Assembly (NCBI RefSeq): GCF_900142475.1
Contig: NZ_FRAY01000001.1
Coordinates: forward strand, 62,001-126,000
Direction of reading: 5' to 3'
DNA from: Fibrobacter sp. UWH4
Lineage (GTDB): Bacteria; Fibrobacterota; Fibrobacteria; Fibrobacterales; Fibrobacteraceae
Length of the DNA stretch: 64,000 nt
Part shown: positions 31,893 to 41,266 of the stretch, piece by piece
How the letters are laid out: each line of letters opens with the position of its first letter
Position numbering within the stretch: the stretch's first letter is position 1
Position numbers and translations under genes: made by a program
The notes under the pieces: model-generated
Database searches by the model: none
What the model was told of the DNA's origin: nothing
The model's input: only the letters and a program-made list of their open reading frames with translations

Positions 31893-32348
31893 TTAAATTT
31901 TGTATCCAGACTTTCGTAATTTTTCGACGTATTTCGGGTCGCCTAGGCGCGCCTTGGATTCGGCCATAAACTTATCGTTGTCCTTGGCTGCAAAGCCGAG
32001 CTTGATACGGAGCGCGATGAATCCGCTGACGACGCCGAATAGCGAGCATAGGATGCATGCCAGGGTAAGCTTTGTGGAATTGTTTCCATGTACGAACGAA
32101 GTTTGAAGTAATACCCCGCAGATTATTGCCATTGACAAAAGGAATGCGGCTCCTTTTGCGTAGAATTTTGCATTTTTGCTACGCGGATCAAATCCGTCAA
32201 TCGCCACCTCGCGCCAGCGCCTGTCCAGGTATTCGCTGCGGCAGGCCTTGCATTCGCGAATCGGACTGCCGTACATCCACATGTTGCAAGTTTCGCGGTT
32301 CTTGGTCTTGCATTCCGGGCAAACCCATTCGGCATAATTCATTTTCAT
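31893..32348 (-). CDS. Zinc-ribbon membrane protein of unknown function
   Basis: 151 residues. An N-terminal zinc ribbon (CPEC...CKAC, about 10-37), two membrane helices (about 66-84 and 94-112), and a charged cytoplasmic tail. Small ribbon-plus-helices proteins of this type are common and uncharacterised. AGGAG lies before the ATG at 32348; a second in-frame ATG two codons later is possible. Confidence 0.7.
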   Translation of the reverse strand: MKMNYAEWVCPECKTKNRETCNMWMYGSPIRECKACRSEYLDRRWREVAIDGFDPRSKNAKFYAKGAAFLLSMAIICGVLLQTSFVHGNNSTKLTLACILCSLFGVVSGFIALRIKLGFAAKDNDKFMAESKARLGDPKYVEKLRKSGYKI

Positions 32349-32393
32349 ATAAACTCCTAAAAGCTGCTAGAAAGATAGCCTTTTTAACGTCTG

Positions 32394-33326
32394 CTATTCT
32401 TTACGGCGATAAACATTCGCCAAAATCGCGCCGGAAATGTTGTGCCATACGGAGAAGATGGCGCCGGGAACAGTCGCCATAGCGAGGCCCGAGAACGCTG
32501 TCGCCGCAAGGCTTGTGGCGAGTCCGGAATTCTGCATGCCGATTTCGATAGAGAGAGCCTTCGTCTTGGGGGTCGAGAATTTCAGCAGTCTGCCGAGGCC
32601 AAAACCGCAGCCGTAACCGAGCAGGTTATGGAGAATCACCACGGCGAACACGATGGCGCCCGTAGAGAGAATCTTCGATGCATTGTGCGAGACAACCGCG
32701 GCTACAATCATCGCGATAGCAATCACGGAAACGAGCGGCAAGACCTTCACGGCGCGGGCGGTCCATTTGCCAAAGAACTTGTTGATGACAAACCCGAGGG
32801 CAATCGGCACGATGACGACCTTCACGATGGAAAGGAACATTGCCATCACATCCACGTTCACGGTGGTGCGCAAGAGCAAGTAAGTAATCGCCGGAGTCAG
32901 CACGGGAGCGAGCAGCGTATTCACGCTGGTCATGCCCACGGAAAGCGCCACGTCGCCTTTCGAGAGGTAAGTGATGACGTTGCTGGAGGTCCCGCCGGGG
33001 CAAGTACCCACAAGCACAACGCCCGCCATGAGGGCCGCGTCGAGCCCGAACGCCTTGGAGAGCACGAAAGCCAAAGCCGGCATCACGATAAACTGCGCCG
33101 CACACCCGATGGTAATTTCCTTGGGGCGCGTAAACACGAGCTTGAAGTCGCTCAGCTTGAGCGTGAGTCCCATGCCGAACATCACGACCATCAAGAGGTA
33201 ATTCACCCAACTGAGTTCAATCCAGAGCGTCGATTTCGGGACAAACAGCGAAAGCGCCGCGATTGCTAAAACCACGACCGCCATCCACTTGCACACAAAT
33301 TCACTGATTTTTTCGAGAACGTGCAT
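32394..33326 (-). CDS. Bile acid:sodium symporter family (BASS) transporter
   Basis: 310 residues, nine to ten hydrophobic segments. BASS hallmarks: MFGMGLTLKLSDF, VLVGTCPGGTSSNVITYLSKGDVALSV (the crossover and sodium site region), and EIGMQNSGLATSLA. Members move organic anions such as pantoate, pyruvate or bile acids with sodium; the substrate is not determined. AAGAAGG lies before the ATG. Confidence 0.93.
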   Translation of the reverse strand: MHVLEKISEFVCKWMAVVVLAIAALSLFVPKSTLWIELSWVNYLLMVVMFGMGLTLKLSDFKLVFTRPKEITIGCAAQFIVMPALAFVLSKAFGLDAALMAGVVLVGTCPGGTSSNVITYLSKGDVALSVGMTSVNTLLAPVLTPAITYLLLRTTVNVDVMAMFLSIVKVVIVPIALGFVINKFFGKWTARAVKVLPLVSVIAIAMIVAAVVSHNASKILSTGAIVFAVVILHNLLGYGCGFGLGRLLKFSTPKTKALSIEIGMQNSGLATSLAATAFSGLAMATVPGAIFSVWHNISGAILANVYRRKE

Positions 33327-33379
33327 TGCAAAACCTTCTTAAATTAACGAAAAAGATAATCTATTTTTAGGCCAACGGC

Positions 33380-33820
33380 TCAAATCTCGATGCTTTCTTC
33401 GTCGCTTGTGATAAATGCCTTGAGGCGTTCTATGGTGCGGTCAAAGTCGTTCTTGATGGAACATTCCCATACGGTAGCAACGCGATAGCCTTGTAAGGAA
33501 AGTTTCCAGTTCGTCTTGATATCGCGAACGACATTGTTCGTGAATTTATCGTTCCAGAAATCAGGATTGCTCTTGGGGTGACTCGTAAACTTGCAGCCAT
33601 GCTGGTGCCAAAAGCAACCGTTCACGAAAACAACCACGTTGTATTTCAATACAAATAAGTCCGGAGATCCGGGTAAATCTCGCCGGTGCAATTTATAACG
33701 GAAACCCGCCTTAAAAAGCGAACGCCGCACAAGCATTTCTGGCTTCGTGTCTTCCGAATGGACCGCCTGCATCATTTGCGAGCGGTTCATGGGAATGCGT
33801 TTTTTGTGGCGGCGTTTCAT
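33380..33820 (-). CDS. vsr: Very short patch repair endonuclease
   Basis: 146 residues. Vsr signature: NRSQMMQAVHSEDTKPEMLVRRSLFKAGFRYKLHRRDLPGSPDL, VVVFVNGCFWHQHGC, and the C-terminal TVWECSIK. Vsr nicks T:G mismatches produced by deamination of 5-methylcytosine at Dcm-type sites. No cytosine-5 methyltransferase gene is nearby. It starts 8 bases after the GH16 stop on the same strand, so it is likely in one transcript with GH16 and ybaK. Confidence 0.95.
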   Translation of the reverse strand: MKRRHKKRIPMNRSQMMQAVHSEDTKPEMLVRRSLFKAGFRYKLHRRDLPGSPDLFVLKYNVVVFVNGCFWHQHGCKFTSHPKSNPDFWNDKFTNNVVRDIKTNWKLSLQGYRVATVWECSIKNDFDRTIERLKAFITSDEESIEI

Positions 33821-33828
33821 TAAAACTT

Positions 33829-34812
33829 TTATTTTAAAACACGGATGTAGTCGACTAGCATCTCGTTCGGAAATTGAGCATCATCTACATCGAAACCGGG
33901 CCAACTGCCCGCGACGGCGACGTTCAGTATAAAAAAATGCGGTTTGTGGAAGGCCTCTAGGCCGTCCTTCGCGTTTTCAATAGCGATTTCTTGGTACTTA
34001 AAATCGTCGACATACATCGCGATGAGCTTTTCGTTCCAGACCATCTTGTAGTTATGGAACTGAGTGATGTCGAGAACCTTGCTTGTACCATAGTAATCCT
34101 TGGTGCTGTTGCCGTATTGGGCGTGGCCACCTTCGTATTGCCAATGGTTGGTGCCGTAGACGACATTCTCGTCATTTACAGCCTCGATGATGTCGATTTC
34201 GCCACAGGCGGGCCAGGAGACTGCGTCGATGTTTTCTCCGAGCATCCAGAAGGCGGGCCAGATGCCGTTGCCTGTAGGCAGTGCGATGCGTGCCTCGATG
34301 GTGCCGTAGGTGAAACTGAATTTCCCTTTGGTAATCATGCGGGCAGAAGTGTATTTCGCACCCTCGTAATCTTCCTTGTTCGCGCGGATGTGGAGAATGC
34401 CGTCTTGCACATAGGCGTTTTCCTTGCGTGCGGTGTAGTATTGCCATTCGTTGTTGCCCCAGCCGCTTGCGCCTGTACCGATTTCGAAAGTCCACTTTGC
34501 GGTGTCGATCGAGTCAAATTCGTCGTGCCAGAGGTAAGGGGAAGAACTGCTGCTGGAAGTCACTTCGGCAGGCTCAGTGACCTTGTCGCTACTGCTCGAT
34601 TGCAGTGTGACACTGCTAAATTTGGGCTCGGTGGCGCTGCTGGACGATTCAGGTTCAGCGGGGGAGTCCATGTAAGAGGAACTGCACGCGGGCTGTTCCT
34701 CAACGGGGCCGGAACTGCTCGAATCGGAGGTGCATGCCGCAAGAATCCCCGTGGCGACGATTGTCGCTGTTGCCGTTATGTTGAAAATGGCTCGGAACAT
34801 CTTGTGACGCAT
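33829..34812 (-). CDS. GH16 endo-beta-1,3(1,4)-glucanase lipoprotein
   Basis: 327 residues: lipobox LAAC (Cys27), a long Ser/Pro/Glu linker (28-90), then a GH16 domain starting YLWHDEFDSID. Catalytic GEIDIIE motif (nucleophile Glu, Asp, acid/base Glu) and W-rich binding segments WPAFWMLGENIDAVSWPACG and GTNHWQY. The EIDIxE spacing fits laminarinase-type enzymes. It is surface anchored and would cut beta-1,3 or mixed-linkage glucans. It follows ybaK by nine bases. Confidence 0.94.
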   Translation of the reverse strand: MRHKMFRAIFNITATATIVATGILAACTSDSSSSGPVEEQPACSSSYMDSPAEPESSSSATEPKFSSVTLQSSSSDKVTEPAEVTSSSSSSPYLWHDEFDSIDTAKWTFEIGTGASGWGNNEWQYYTARKENAYVQDGILHIRANKEDYEGAKYTSARMITKGKFSFTYGTIEARIALPTGNGIWPAFWMLGENIDAVSWPACGEIDIIEAVNDENVVYGTNHWQYEGGHAQYGNSTKDYYGTSKVLDITQFHNYKMVWNEKLIAMYVDDFKYQEIAIENAKDGLEAFHKPHFFILNVAVAGSWPGFDVDDAQFPNEMLVDYIRVLK

Positions 34813-34821
34813 GAGGACCTC

Positions 34822-35322
34822 TTAATCTTCGGGTGCTTCGGGCGGGACTCGCGCGATTACGCCGACCGTGGCGTGGGTCGCCTTTACGAGGTCGGCGGGT
34901 GCAACTTTCAGTTGCAATCCGCGTTCACCTGCACTTACATAGATGTAAGGAAAATTCATCGCGGTTTCGTGAATGAAAATAGGGAAGTTCTTCTTGAGGC
35001 CGAGCGGGCTGCAACCGCCGCGGATGTAGCCGGTCAGCGGCGTCAAGTCCTTGAGCGGGACGGTGTCGATTTTCTTGTTGCCGCTCACCTTGGCGGCCCC
35101 CTTCAGGTCCACTTCGAGGTTGCCCGGTACCACACAAATTAAGTAGCCGATCTTGTCGCCGTGAACAAGAATGGTCTTGAAAACTTGGTTGATGTCTTCG
35201 CCGAGGCTGTCGGCCACGTGTTGCGCGCCGAGGTCGTTTTCATCGACCTTGTAGGGGATGAGTTCGTAAGAAATTTTTTGGCGGTCTAGAATTCTCGCCG
35301 CATTCGTCTTCTTGATTTCCAT
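34822..35322 (-). CDS. ybaK: YbaK/EbsC-type Cys-tRNA(Pro) deacylase
   Basis: 166 residues, complete. YbaK pattern: KKTNAARILDRQKISYELIPY, the conserved Lys in VFKTILVHG, GYIRGGCSPLG, and IYVSAGERGLQL. It hydrolyses Cys-tRNA(Pro) misformed by ProRS. First gene of a probable ybaK-GH16-vsr transcript. Confidence 0.93.
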   Translation of the reverse strand: MEIKKTNAARILDRQKISYELIPYKVDENDLGAQHVADSLGEDINQVFKTILVHGDKIGYLICVVPGNLEVDLKGAAKVSGNKKIDTVPLKDLTPLTGYIRGGCSPLGLKKNFPIFIHETAMNFPYIYVSAGERGLQLKVAPADLVKATHATVGVIARVPPEAPED

Positions 35323-35403
35323 TTTGCTAATCTTCCCCGCCCTTCGGCATGCTCAGGACAGGCTCCGGCAGGGAATCTCCATTTTTGTTTCCTGCGATAA
35401 ATA

Positions 35404-35434
35404 TAAAAAGAAAGTCTGCGACTTCTCGCAGACT
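35404..35434 (-). terminator. Terminator of glgP
   Basis: AGTCTGCGA (35413-35421) pairs with TCGCAGACT (35426-35434) around CTTC; T-rich on the minus strand afterwards. Confidence 0.85.
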
Positions 35435-35439
35435 CTCTT

Positions 35440-35476
35440 TTAATTCTGAAATCCAAAATCTGAATTCCGAATTATT
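35440..35476. repeat. AATTCTGAA-type intergenic repeat, copy 1
   Basis: AATTCTGAAATCCAAAATCTG continuing to AATTCCGAATT. Related sequence occurs at 42409-42437 and 48113-48165. Confidence 0.5.
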
Positions 35477-37951
35477 TTACAGCTTGATGCTGCAGCCCTT
35501 GGCGTTCCAGATTTCTTCGGCGTACTGCTTGATGGTACGGTCGGAGCTGAACTTGCCCATACGAGCGACGTTGAGGATTGCCTTTTCTGCCCAGGTCTTC
35601 TTGTCCTGGTATTCCTCGGCGACTCTCTTCTGCATGTCCACGTAGCTGCGGAAGTCTGCGCAGAGCAGGTAGTTGTCGTTGGTGAGGAGCTTGTCGGCAA
35701 TGTGCTTGAACAGGTCCGGACGATCGGGGCTGAAGAAGCCGGAAGCGATCAGGTCGATCACGCGGCGCAGATCGTCGTCGTGTTCGTAGAAGTCGCGCGG
35801 ATGGTAACCCTTGGCGAGCAAGTCGGTGACTTCTTCCACGGTGAGGCCGAAGATAAAGATGTTGTCGTCGCCGACTTCTTCCTTCATTTCCACATTGGCG
35901 CCATCGAGTGTACCGATGGTGAGTGCGCCGTTCAGGGCGAACTTCATGTTACCGGTACCGGAAGCTTCGGTGCCTGCGGTGGAAATCTGTTCGGAGAGGT
36001 CTGCGGCCGGAATGATCTTTTCGGCGAAAGACACGCGGTAGTTCTCGAGGAACACCATCTTGAGCTTGCCCTTGCAAACCGGATCGGCATCGATGATGGC
36101 GGCAACGGCGTTGGCAAGACGGATGATCTGCTTGGCCATCCAGTAACCCGGAGCGGCCTTACCACCGATCATGATGGTGCGCGGCATGATTTCCTTGCCG
36201 TCCTTCAGCTGGATGTACAGGTGAATGGCGTGCAGAATGTTCAGGAGCTGGCGCTTGTATTCGTGGATACGCTTGACCTGCACGTCGAAGAACGTGTTCA
36301 CGTCGACATCGACGCCCTGCGTTGCCTTGAGGTACTTGGCGAGGCGTTCCTTGTTCTGCTTCTTGACGGCCATGAATTCCTTCTGGAACTTGGCGTCCTT
36401 CGCAAACTTTTCGAGCTTCTTGAGTTCGTCGAGGTCCTTGACCCAGCCTTCGCCGATCTTGGAAGAAATGAGTTCGGACATAGCCGGGTTAGCCTTGCGG
36501 ACCCAGCGACGCGGCGTCACGCCGTTCGTCTTGTTGTTGAACTTTTCAGGCCACAGTTCGTAGAAGTCCTTGAAGAGAGTCGTCTTCAAGAGGTCGGAGT
36601 GGAGTGCTGCCACACCGTTCACGGCGAACGATCCCACGATGGAGAGGTAAGCCATGCGGACCATCTTGCAGCCGCCTTCTTCGATGAGGCTCATGCGGGC
36701 GAGGCGAGCGTTGTCGCCGGGCCACTTGAGGGACACCTGACGCAGGAAGCGTGCGTTGATTTCGTAAATGATCTGGAGGTGACGCGGCAACAGCTTTTCG
36801 AACAGGCTGACCGGCCACTTTTCGAGAGCTTCGGGCATCAAGGTGTGGTTCGTGTAGGCAAACGTGTGCGTCACGATTTCCCAGGCTTCGTCCCATTCCA
36901 GGTTTTCTTCGTCGAGGAGGATTCGCATCATTTCGGCGATAGAGATTGCCGGGTGCGTGTCGTTCAACTGGATGGCGACCTTTTCGGGGAACACCTTCCA
37001 TTCGCCTTCGTGGAGTTTCTTGAAGCGGCGGATGATGTCCTGCAGCGATGCAGAGCAGAGGAAGTACTGCTGCTTGAGGCGCAGTTCCTTACCGTTCATG
37101 GAAGCGTCGTTCGGGTAGAGCACCTTGGAAATGGTTTCGGAAAGTTCCATGTCCTGCACGGCGGCGATGTAGTCACCGTTGTTGAAGTAGCTGAGGCCGA
37201 AGTCGTCGGTGGACTTGGCGCTCCAGAGGCGCAGGTTGTTCACGGTGTTGTTCTTGTAACCCGGAATCGGAGTGTCGTAGGGGAGAGCGAGCACGTAGTC
37301 CTTGGTTTCCCAACGGTTACGGAGTCTGCCCTTTTCGTCCATCCAGCTTACCACGTAGCCGTACATCGGAACCTTGACTTCGTTCGACGGACGGGCGATT
37401 TCCCACGGGTTGGTGAGGCGCAGCCAGTTATCCGGCTGTTCTTCCTGTTCGCCGTTCACGATCTTCTGGCTGAACATACCGTATTCGTAGCGGATGCCCA
37501 TACCGGTGGCCGGGAGTTCGAGCGTAGCCATGGAGTCGAGGAAGCAGGCGGCGAGGCGGCCGAGACCACCGTTACCGAGGCCGGCGTCGACTTCCTGTTC
37601 ACGGAGTTCTTCGAGAGTCATGCCGAGTTCGTCAAGAGCTTCGGTCACGGCGCTTTCGACGTCAAGGTTCAGAACGGAGTTGCCGAGGGTACGGCCAATC
37701 AAAAATTCGAGGGACAGGTAGTAGACGCGCTTCACGTCTTTCTGGTAGTAGGTTTCCTGGGTCTTGATCCAGCGGTCCACGAGGCGGTCGCGTACAGCGT
37801 ATGCAACGGCGAGGAACTTTTCGTGGTCGGTCACGGTCGCGCTGTTACGGGCGAGCGTGTGGTGGATGTGGTCGGTAAATGCTTTGCGGAACGATTCCGC
37901 ATCGGTACCGAGTACAGAGACTTCTTCTGCTTTCTTGAATGATTTTGCCAT
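35477..37951 (-). CDS. glgP: Glycogen/starch phosphorylase
   Basis: 824 residues, full family length. GT35 signatures: RRVYYLSLEFLIGRTLGNS, GNGGLGRLAACFLDSMATL, WLRLTNPWEIARP, NDTHPAIS, and EASGTGNMKFALNGALTIGTLDGANVE with the PLP-binding Lys in NMKFALNG. It releases glucose 1-phosphate from glycogen or maltodextrin. A large antisense ORF covering it is a codon-bias shadow. Monocistronic, with its own terminator. Confidence 0.98.
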   Translation of the reverse strand: MAKSFKKAEEVSVLGTDAESFRKAFTDHIHHTLARNSATVTDHEKFLAVAYAVRDRLVDRWIKTQETYYQKDVKRVYYLSLEFLIGRTLGNSVLNLDVESAVTEALDELGMTLEELREQEVDAGLGNGGLGRLAACFLDSMATLELPATGMGIRYEYGMFSQKIVNGEQEEQPDNWLRLTNPWEIARPSNEVKVPMYGYVVSWMDEKGRLRNRWETKDYVLALPYDTPIPGYKNNTVNNLRLWSAKSTDDFGLSYFNNGDYIAAVQDMELSETISKVLYPNDASMNGKELRLKQQYFLCSASLQDIIRRFKKLHEGEWKVFPEKVAIQLNDTHPAISIAEMMRILLDEENLEWDEAWEIVTHTFAYTNHTLMPEALEKWPVSLFEKLLPRHLQIIYEINARFLRQVSLKWPGDNARLARMSLIEEGGCKMVRMAYLSIVGSFAVNGVAALHSDLLKTTLFKDFYELWPEKFNNKTNGVTPRRWVRKANPAMSELISSKIGEGWVKDLDELKKLEKFAKDAKFQKEFMAVKKQNKERLAKYLKATQGVDVDVNTFFDVQVKRIHEYKRQLLNILHAIHLYIQLKDGKEIMPRTIMIGGKAAPGYWMAKQIIRLANAVAAIIDADPVCKGKLKMVFLENYRVSFAEKIIPAADLSEQISTAGTEASGTGNMKFALNGALTIGTLDGANVEMKEEVGDDNIFIFGLTVEEVTDLLAKGYHPRDFYEHDDDLRRVIDLIASGFFSPDRPDLFKHIADKLLTNDNYLLCADFRSYVDMQKRVAEEYQDKKTWAEKAILNVARMGKFSSDRTIKQYAEEIWNAKGCSIKL

Positions 37952-38109
37952 AAGAGGGTCCTATGGGTTTAGGGTTAAAATTTTTTCGATATAAGTTTAG
38001 AATTTTTTACGGGTTCTGTGCGGGATGAGCCCAAAAAATGTTTCTTAAATAACCTGCGTTGACATAAATAATTAAATTAACATTGAATAGTAATTTAGAG
38101 GAAACTTTT

Positions 38110-39213
38110 ATGAACGTAAAGAAACTGGTTGCCCGCGCTTTTCCGATGGTTTGCGCTGCTTGCATTACGGCTGTGATTGCCGGTTGTGGCGATGATTCGT
38201 CTACTCCGACAAAGCCCGAAATCACGAATCCCGCCTCGTCGGCTGCTGTGGCTAATAGTTCGGATGCGGCCGTTTCTGATGTCTGCCTTCAAGATCCGAC
38301 ATCCCCGTCTTGTAATACTGAAGTTCCTCCAGCCTCCTCGGCTTCGGCGCCGGACAATGGAGGAAACTCTGGCGAAGGAGTCTCTTCTGCAACCGATCAG
38401 GGTGGCGATGTTCCGCCGATTACTGCCACGTTTGCCGCTGCTAAAACTTTGTCTGTAATTCCTGATACAAACGGTTTCTACGATGTGGGCGATATCTACA
38501 AGGCTGCTCCTGAAACCTACAGAATCGCCTATGTGCTGCGCCATGCAGAACGTGAATCGGGACTGGGCCAGGAGTCTCAGCTGACCGAAGTGGGGGTTGC
38601 GCAGGCCTTGGCTGTTGGCGAAAAACTCTCCGGTGGCGACGAGTCCTTCTACTACGCTTCGACAGACTTTATCCGTACCCGCGAAACCTGCAACAATATT
38701 GCGAAGGGCCGCGGCGAAACGGCCAATGTCACGGAAACTCAGGCGGAACTGCTGAACGGAAGCTACTTCTTGACGGTTCCTTCGGATAGCTTGGATGCCT
38801 TTGCAAAGAAGAAAGGTGGCGGTTGGAAAATTATCTCGGTCTATGCGTATGGCGAAGACTACTATGCGGACCAAGTCGCGTTGCATTTCTACGATCTTTT
38901 TGAAAGGGGAAACCAGTTCGTGATGGAAAATATCGTTGCGAACATGCCGAAGTGGAAACGCGTCAGCATCTTGGTTTCTCACGATGTCCTGTTGGAACCG
39001 CTGGTTGTCTATGCGAGCAACAGGGAAGTGGACGTGAATTTTTACAGGAGCGGCCGCTGGGTGAATTATCTGACCGGTGTCGCCGTTGTGCTGAATGCAG
39101 AAAACCAGGTGGAACTTTATCCTGTCCGTGGAACCGATATCGGCTACATGACGCAGAAGAAAGTGGTTATCAGGACAGATTCTACGACGACCGTTGTTGA
39201 TCCTGCTGAATAA
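38110..39213 (+). CDS. Histidine phosphatase superfamily lipoprotein
   Basis: 367 residues. Lipobox IAGC (Cys26), a long Ser/Ala/Pro linker to about residue 115, then a phosphoglycerate-mutase-like domain: AYVLRHAERESGLG (catalytic His in RHAE), LTEVGVAQALAVGEKL, ASTDFIRTRETC, and ILVSHDVLLEPL with the second His. Substrate unknown. The start at 38110 has GAGGAAAC upstream; the longer reading from 38083 has no lipoprotein-like N-terminus. It is distinct from the histidine acid phosphatase at 19136. Confidence 0.88.
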   Translation: MNVKKLVARAFPMVCAACITAVIAGCGDDSSTPTKPEITNPASSAAVANSSDAAVSDVCLQDPTSPSCNTEVPPASSASAPDNGGNSGEGVSSATDQGGDVPPITATFAAAKTLSVIPDTNGFYDVGDIYKAAPETYRIAYVLRHAERESGLGQESQLTEVGVAQALAVGEKLSGGDESFYYASTDFIRTRETCNNIAKGRGETANVTETQAELLNGSYFLTVPSDSLDAFAKKKGGGWKIISVYAYGEDYYADQVALHFYDLFERGNQFVMENIVANMPKWKRVSILVSHDVLLEPLVVYASNREVDVNFYRSGRWVNYLTGVAVVLNAENQVELYPVRGTDIGYMTQKKVVIRTDSTTTVVDPAE

Positions 39214-39222
39214 AGTGGTAAT

Positions 39223-39948
39223 ATGAAAGTTGCAGTTCTTGGCTCGACCGGTCTTGTCGGAAAGAATGTCTTGAAATTGCTCGCGCGCCTCCCGCAAGTG
39301 GTGCGCGTTTTTTGTCCTGTAAGGAATGTTCCTGATTTGAACGATCTTGGAATTCTTGAGGGGGCGTCAAAATTGGACTTTAAACAAGTTGATTTTGAAC
39401 AAGATGATGATGCAATGCGACTGTTTTTCTATGCGGGGTTTGTCGGCTGCGATGCGGTGGTGTGTTGCCTTGGAACCACTCGCAAGCAGGCGGGAAGCAA
39501 GGCTGCCCAAGAAAAAATAGACTTGAGGCTTCCTCTAAAACTTGCCGCTATCGCCAAGAAGGCGGGGGTGAAAAACTTCCTGTGCGTAAGCGCCATGGGC
39601 GCCGACAGCCATTCGCCTTATTTTTATAACCGACTCAAGGGGCAACTGGAAGAAGGCCTCGATATGATAGGCTTTGAAACGCTGACGCTGGTGCGCCCGT
39701 CGCTTCTGCTTGGGAAACACAAGGACCGTCGTTTTGGCGAGGAACTGTTGCAGAAAACCATCGGGGCCCACCCTGAATGGATTCCGGCGTATGTGCGTCC
39801 GGTGCATGCAGAAACCGTTGCTGCCCATTTGGTGACATCTGTTTTGAAACCGCCCACGGATCACGTGTGCGCCACCGACGGCACGAAAGGCAAGCGGATT
39901 ATCTATAACCGTGTGCTTGCCAATACGAAAATAGATGATTTGTTTTAG
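39223..39948 (+). CDS. NAD(P)-binding epimerase-like oxidoreductase
   Basis: 241 residues. Rossmann motif GSTGLVGKNV at the N-terminus, LDFKQVDFEQ, CLGTTRKQAGS, and an SAMGADS...FYNRLKGQLEE segment (Ser plus Y-x3-K), like the atypical SDR group around HTATIP2 and YwnB-like proteins. Probably an NAD(P)H-dependent reductase of unknown substrate. It starts 9 bases after the histidine phosphatase gene, so possibly co-transcribed. Confidence 0.8.
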   Translation: MKVAVLGSTGLVGKNVLKLLARLPQVVRVFCPVRNVPDLNDLGILEGASKLDFKQVDFEQDDDAMRLFFYAGFVGCDAVVCCLGTTRKQAGSKAAQEKIDLRLPLKLAAIAKKAGVKNFLCVSAMGADSHSPYFYNRLKGQLEEGLDMIGFETLTLVRPSLLLGKHKDRRFGEELLQKTIGAHPEWIPAYVRPVHAETVAAHLVTSVLKPPTDHVCATDGTKGKRIIYNRVLANTKIDDLF

Positions 39949-39951
39949 AGG

Positions 39952-41124
39952 CTAGTAAGCGCCTTCGCCCTTGAATACGACCTTGAAGGTCTTCAGGATC
40001 AGGGAGAAGTCGTCGCTCAGCTTGCCGTTGCGCTTGATGTAGTCGTTGTCCAGACGCATCTGGCCTTCGAAACTGATATTGCTGCGGCCGCTTACTTGCC
40101 AGATGCAGGTAAGGCCCGGCGTCACGGAAAGACGCATGCGGTGCCACGGTTCGTATTCCGCCACTTCAGATGGAATCGGAGGACGCGGACCCACGATGGA
40201 CATGTCGCCCTTGATGATGTTGAAAAACTGCGGAAGTTCGTCGAGGCTGAACTTGCGGAGCACGTGACCGAACGGATAGATTCGTGGGTCGTTTTTCATC
40301 TTGAAGGTTTTTCCGCCCGTTTCGTTCTGGGCCATGAGTTCCTTCTTGCGTTCTTCGGCGTCCACGTACATGCTGCGGAACTTGTACATGGTGAACAGCT
40401 TGCCGTTCTTGCCGACGCGAGTCTGCTTGAAGATGATGGGCCCCTTCGGGTCGCTGATCTTGACCGCCAAGGCGCAGAACAGCAGCAGGGGCGAACAAAG
40501 GAGAATAGCTACGCTTGTGCAGGTGATGTCTACGAAGCGCTTGATGATGTGACGAAAACGGATTGTGTGCGGGTGTTCCCAGATGTGATCCAGGTTCAGG
40601 CGCGAAAGCGAGAAAAAGCTGCCATTCGTGCTGTTGAAATCCTTGATTTTGTCGGCGAGCTCCAGGTTGTCTTTTTCCTGGAGACCGGTGTAGACATACG
40701 CTTCGAAAATGGGGCGCTTGGGCTTGATGCGGAGTGTCTGGATGAGGCCCGCGTCATTGAGCTTATGCAGGATTTCTTTGCGGATGGATTCAAGAGTCGA
40801 TAGGTCGGAATTCAGGAGGATGATTCCGAGACCGCTTCCGTCGGACAGGTAACCGAGGACGTCGATAAAACGCAGATGCGAGAACATGGTGAGAATACTG
40901 ATACGCCAGGTATTCTCGACGGTCTTGTCGGGGCTGCCCCAGCCGAAAAAGTCGTACTGATGGGCATAAATCTTGATATACAGGAAGGGCTTGCGCGTGC
41001 GGTTTGCTCGCAAGAATTCTTCGTTCAGGCGTGCCCTGAAAAGCCTTGCCGGGTAGACAATGTTCTTAAGCTTCTGTTCGTCCAGAATCGAGCCGATTGC
41101 CGGATTGACGTTTTCTTGTTCCAT
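39952..41124 (-). CDS. Polyprenyl-phosphate sugar transferase (exopolysaccharide/LPS initiating type)
   Basis: 390 residues. The C-terminal 210 residues form a bacterial sugar transferase domain: KRFVDITCTS with one membrane helix, GPIIFKQTRVGKNGKLFTMYKFRSM, LRKFSLDELPQFFNIIKGDMSIVGPRPP, and LTCIWQVSGRS. It links a hexose phosphate to undecaprenyl phosphate. The N-terminal 180 residues are a soluble domain I cannot name. The start at 41124 (MEQENVNPAIG) is chosen because a TATATTTT box ends five bases before it; the open frame continues to 41283 without a better start. Confidence 0.92.
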   Translation of the reverse strand: MEQENVNPAIGSILDEQKLKNIVYPARLFRARLNEEFLRANRTRKPFLYIKIYAHQYDFFGWGSPDKTVENTWRISILTMFSHLRFIDVLGYLSDGSGLGIILLNSDLSTLESIRKEILHKLNDAGLIQTLRIKPKRPIFEAYVYTGLQEKDNLELADKIKDFNSTNGSFFSLSRLNLDHIWEHPHTIRFRHIIKRFVDITCTSVAILLCSPLLLFCALAVKISDPKGPIIFKQTRVGKNGKLFTMYKFRSMYVDAEERKKELMAQNETGGKTFKMKNDPRIYPFGHVLRKFSLDELPQFFNIIKGDMSIVGPRPPIPSEVAEYEPWHRMRLSVTPGLTCIWQVSGRSNISFEGQMRLDNDYIKRNGKLSDDFSLILKTFKVVFKGEGAY

Positions 41125-41129
41125 GGTGT

Positions 41130-41137
41130 AAAATATA
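41130..41137 (-). promoter_or_regulatory. TATATTTT -7 box of the sugar transferase
   Basis: It ends five bases before the ATG at 41124; no ribosome-binding site. Confidence 0.5.
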
Positions 41138-41201
41138 GTAAACGGACTCTCTTTTGCTCTTTTTTTGTACAGAAGGCGAGCCAAAACGGCTTTGATAATT
41201 G

Positions 41202-41209
41202 TATTTTTC
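41202..41209 (+). promoter_or_regulatory. TATTTTTC -7-like box of ilvE
   Basis: It lies 57 bases before the ilvE ATG, divergent from the sugar-transferase promoter. Confidence 0.3.
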
Positions 41210-41266
41210 TGTATGGTACCGAATGATACCTTTAAAAATGCACAAATTGCACAAAAAGGTGAATAT

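Noticed and set aside
35702-37942. 746-codon ORF on the plus strand opposite glgP
   Set aside because: It is a shadow of strongly biased codon use in glgP; the protein has no recognisable domain and glgP is a clear full-length enzyme.
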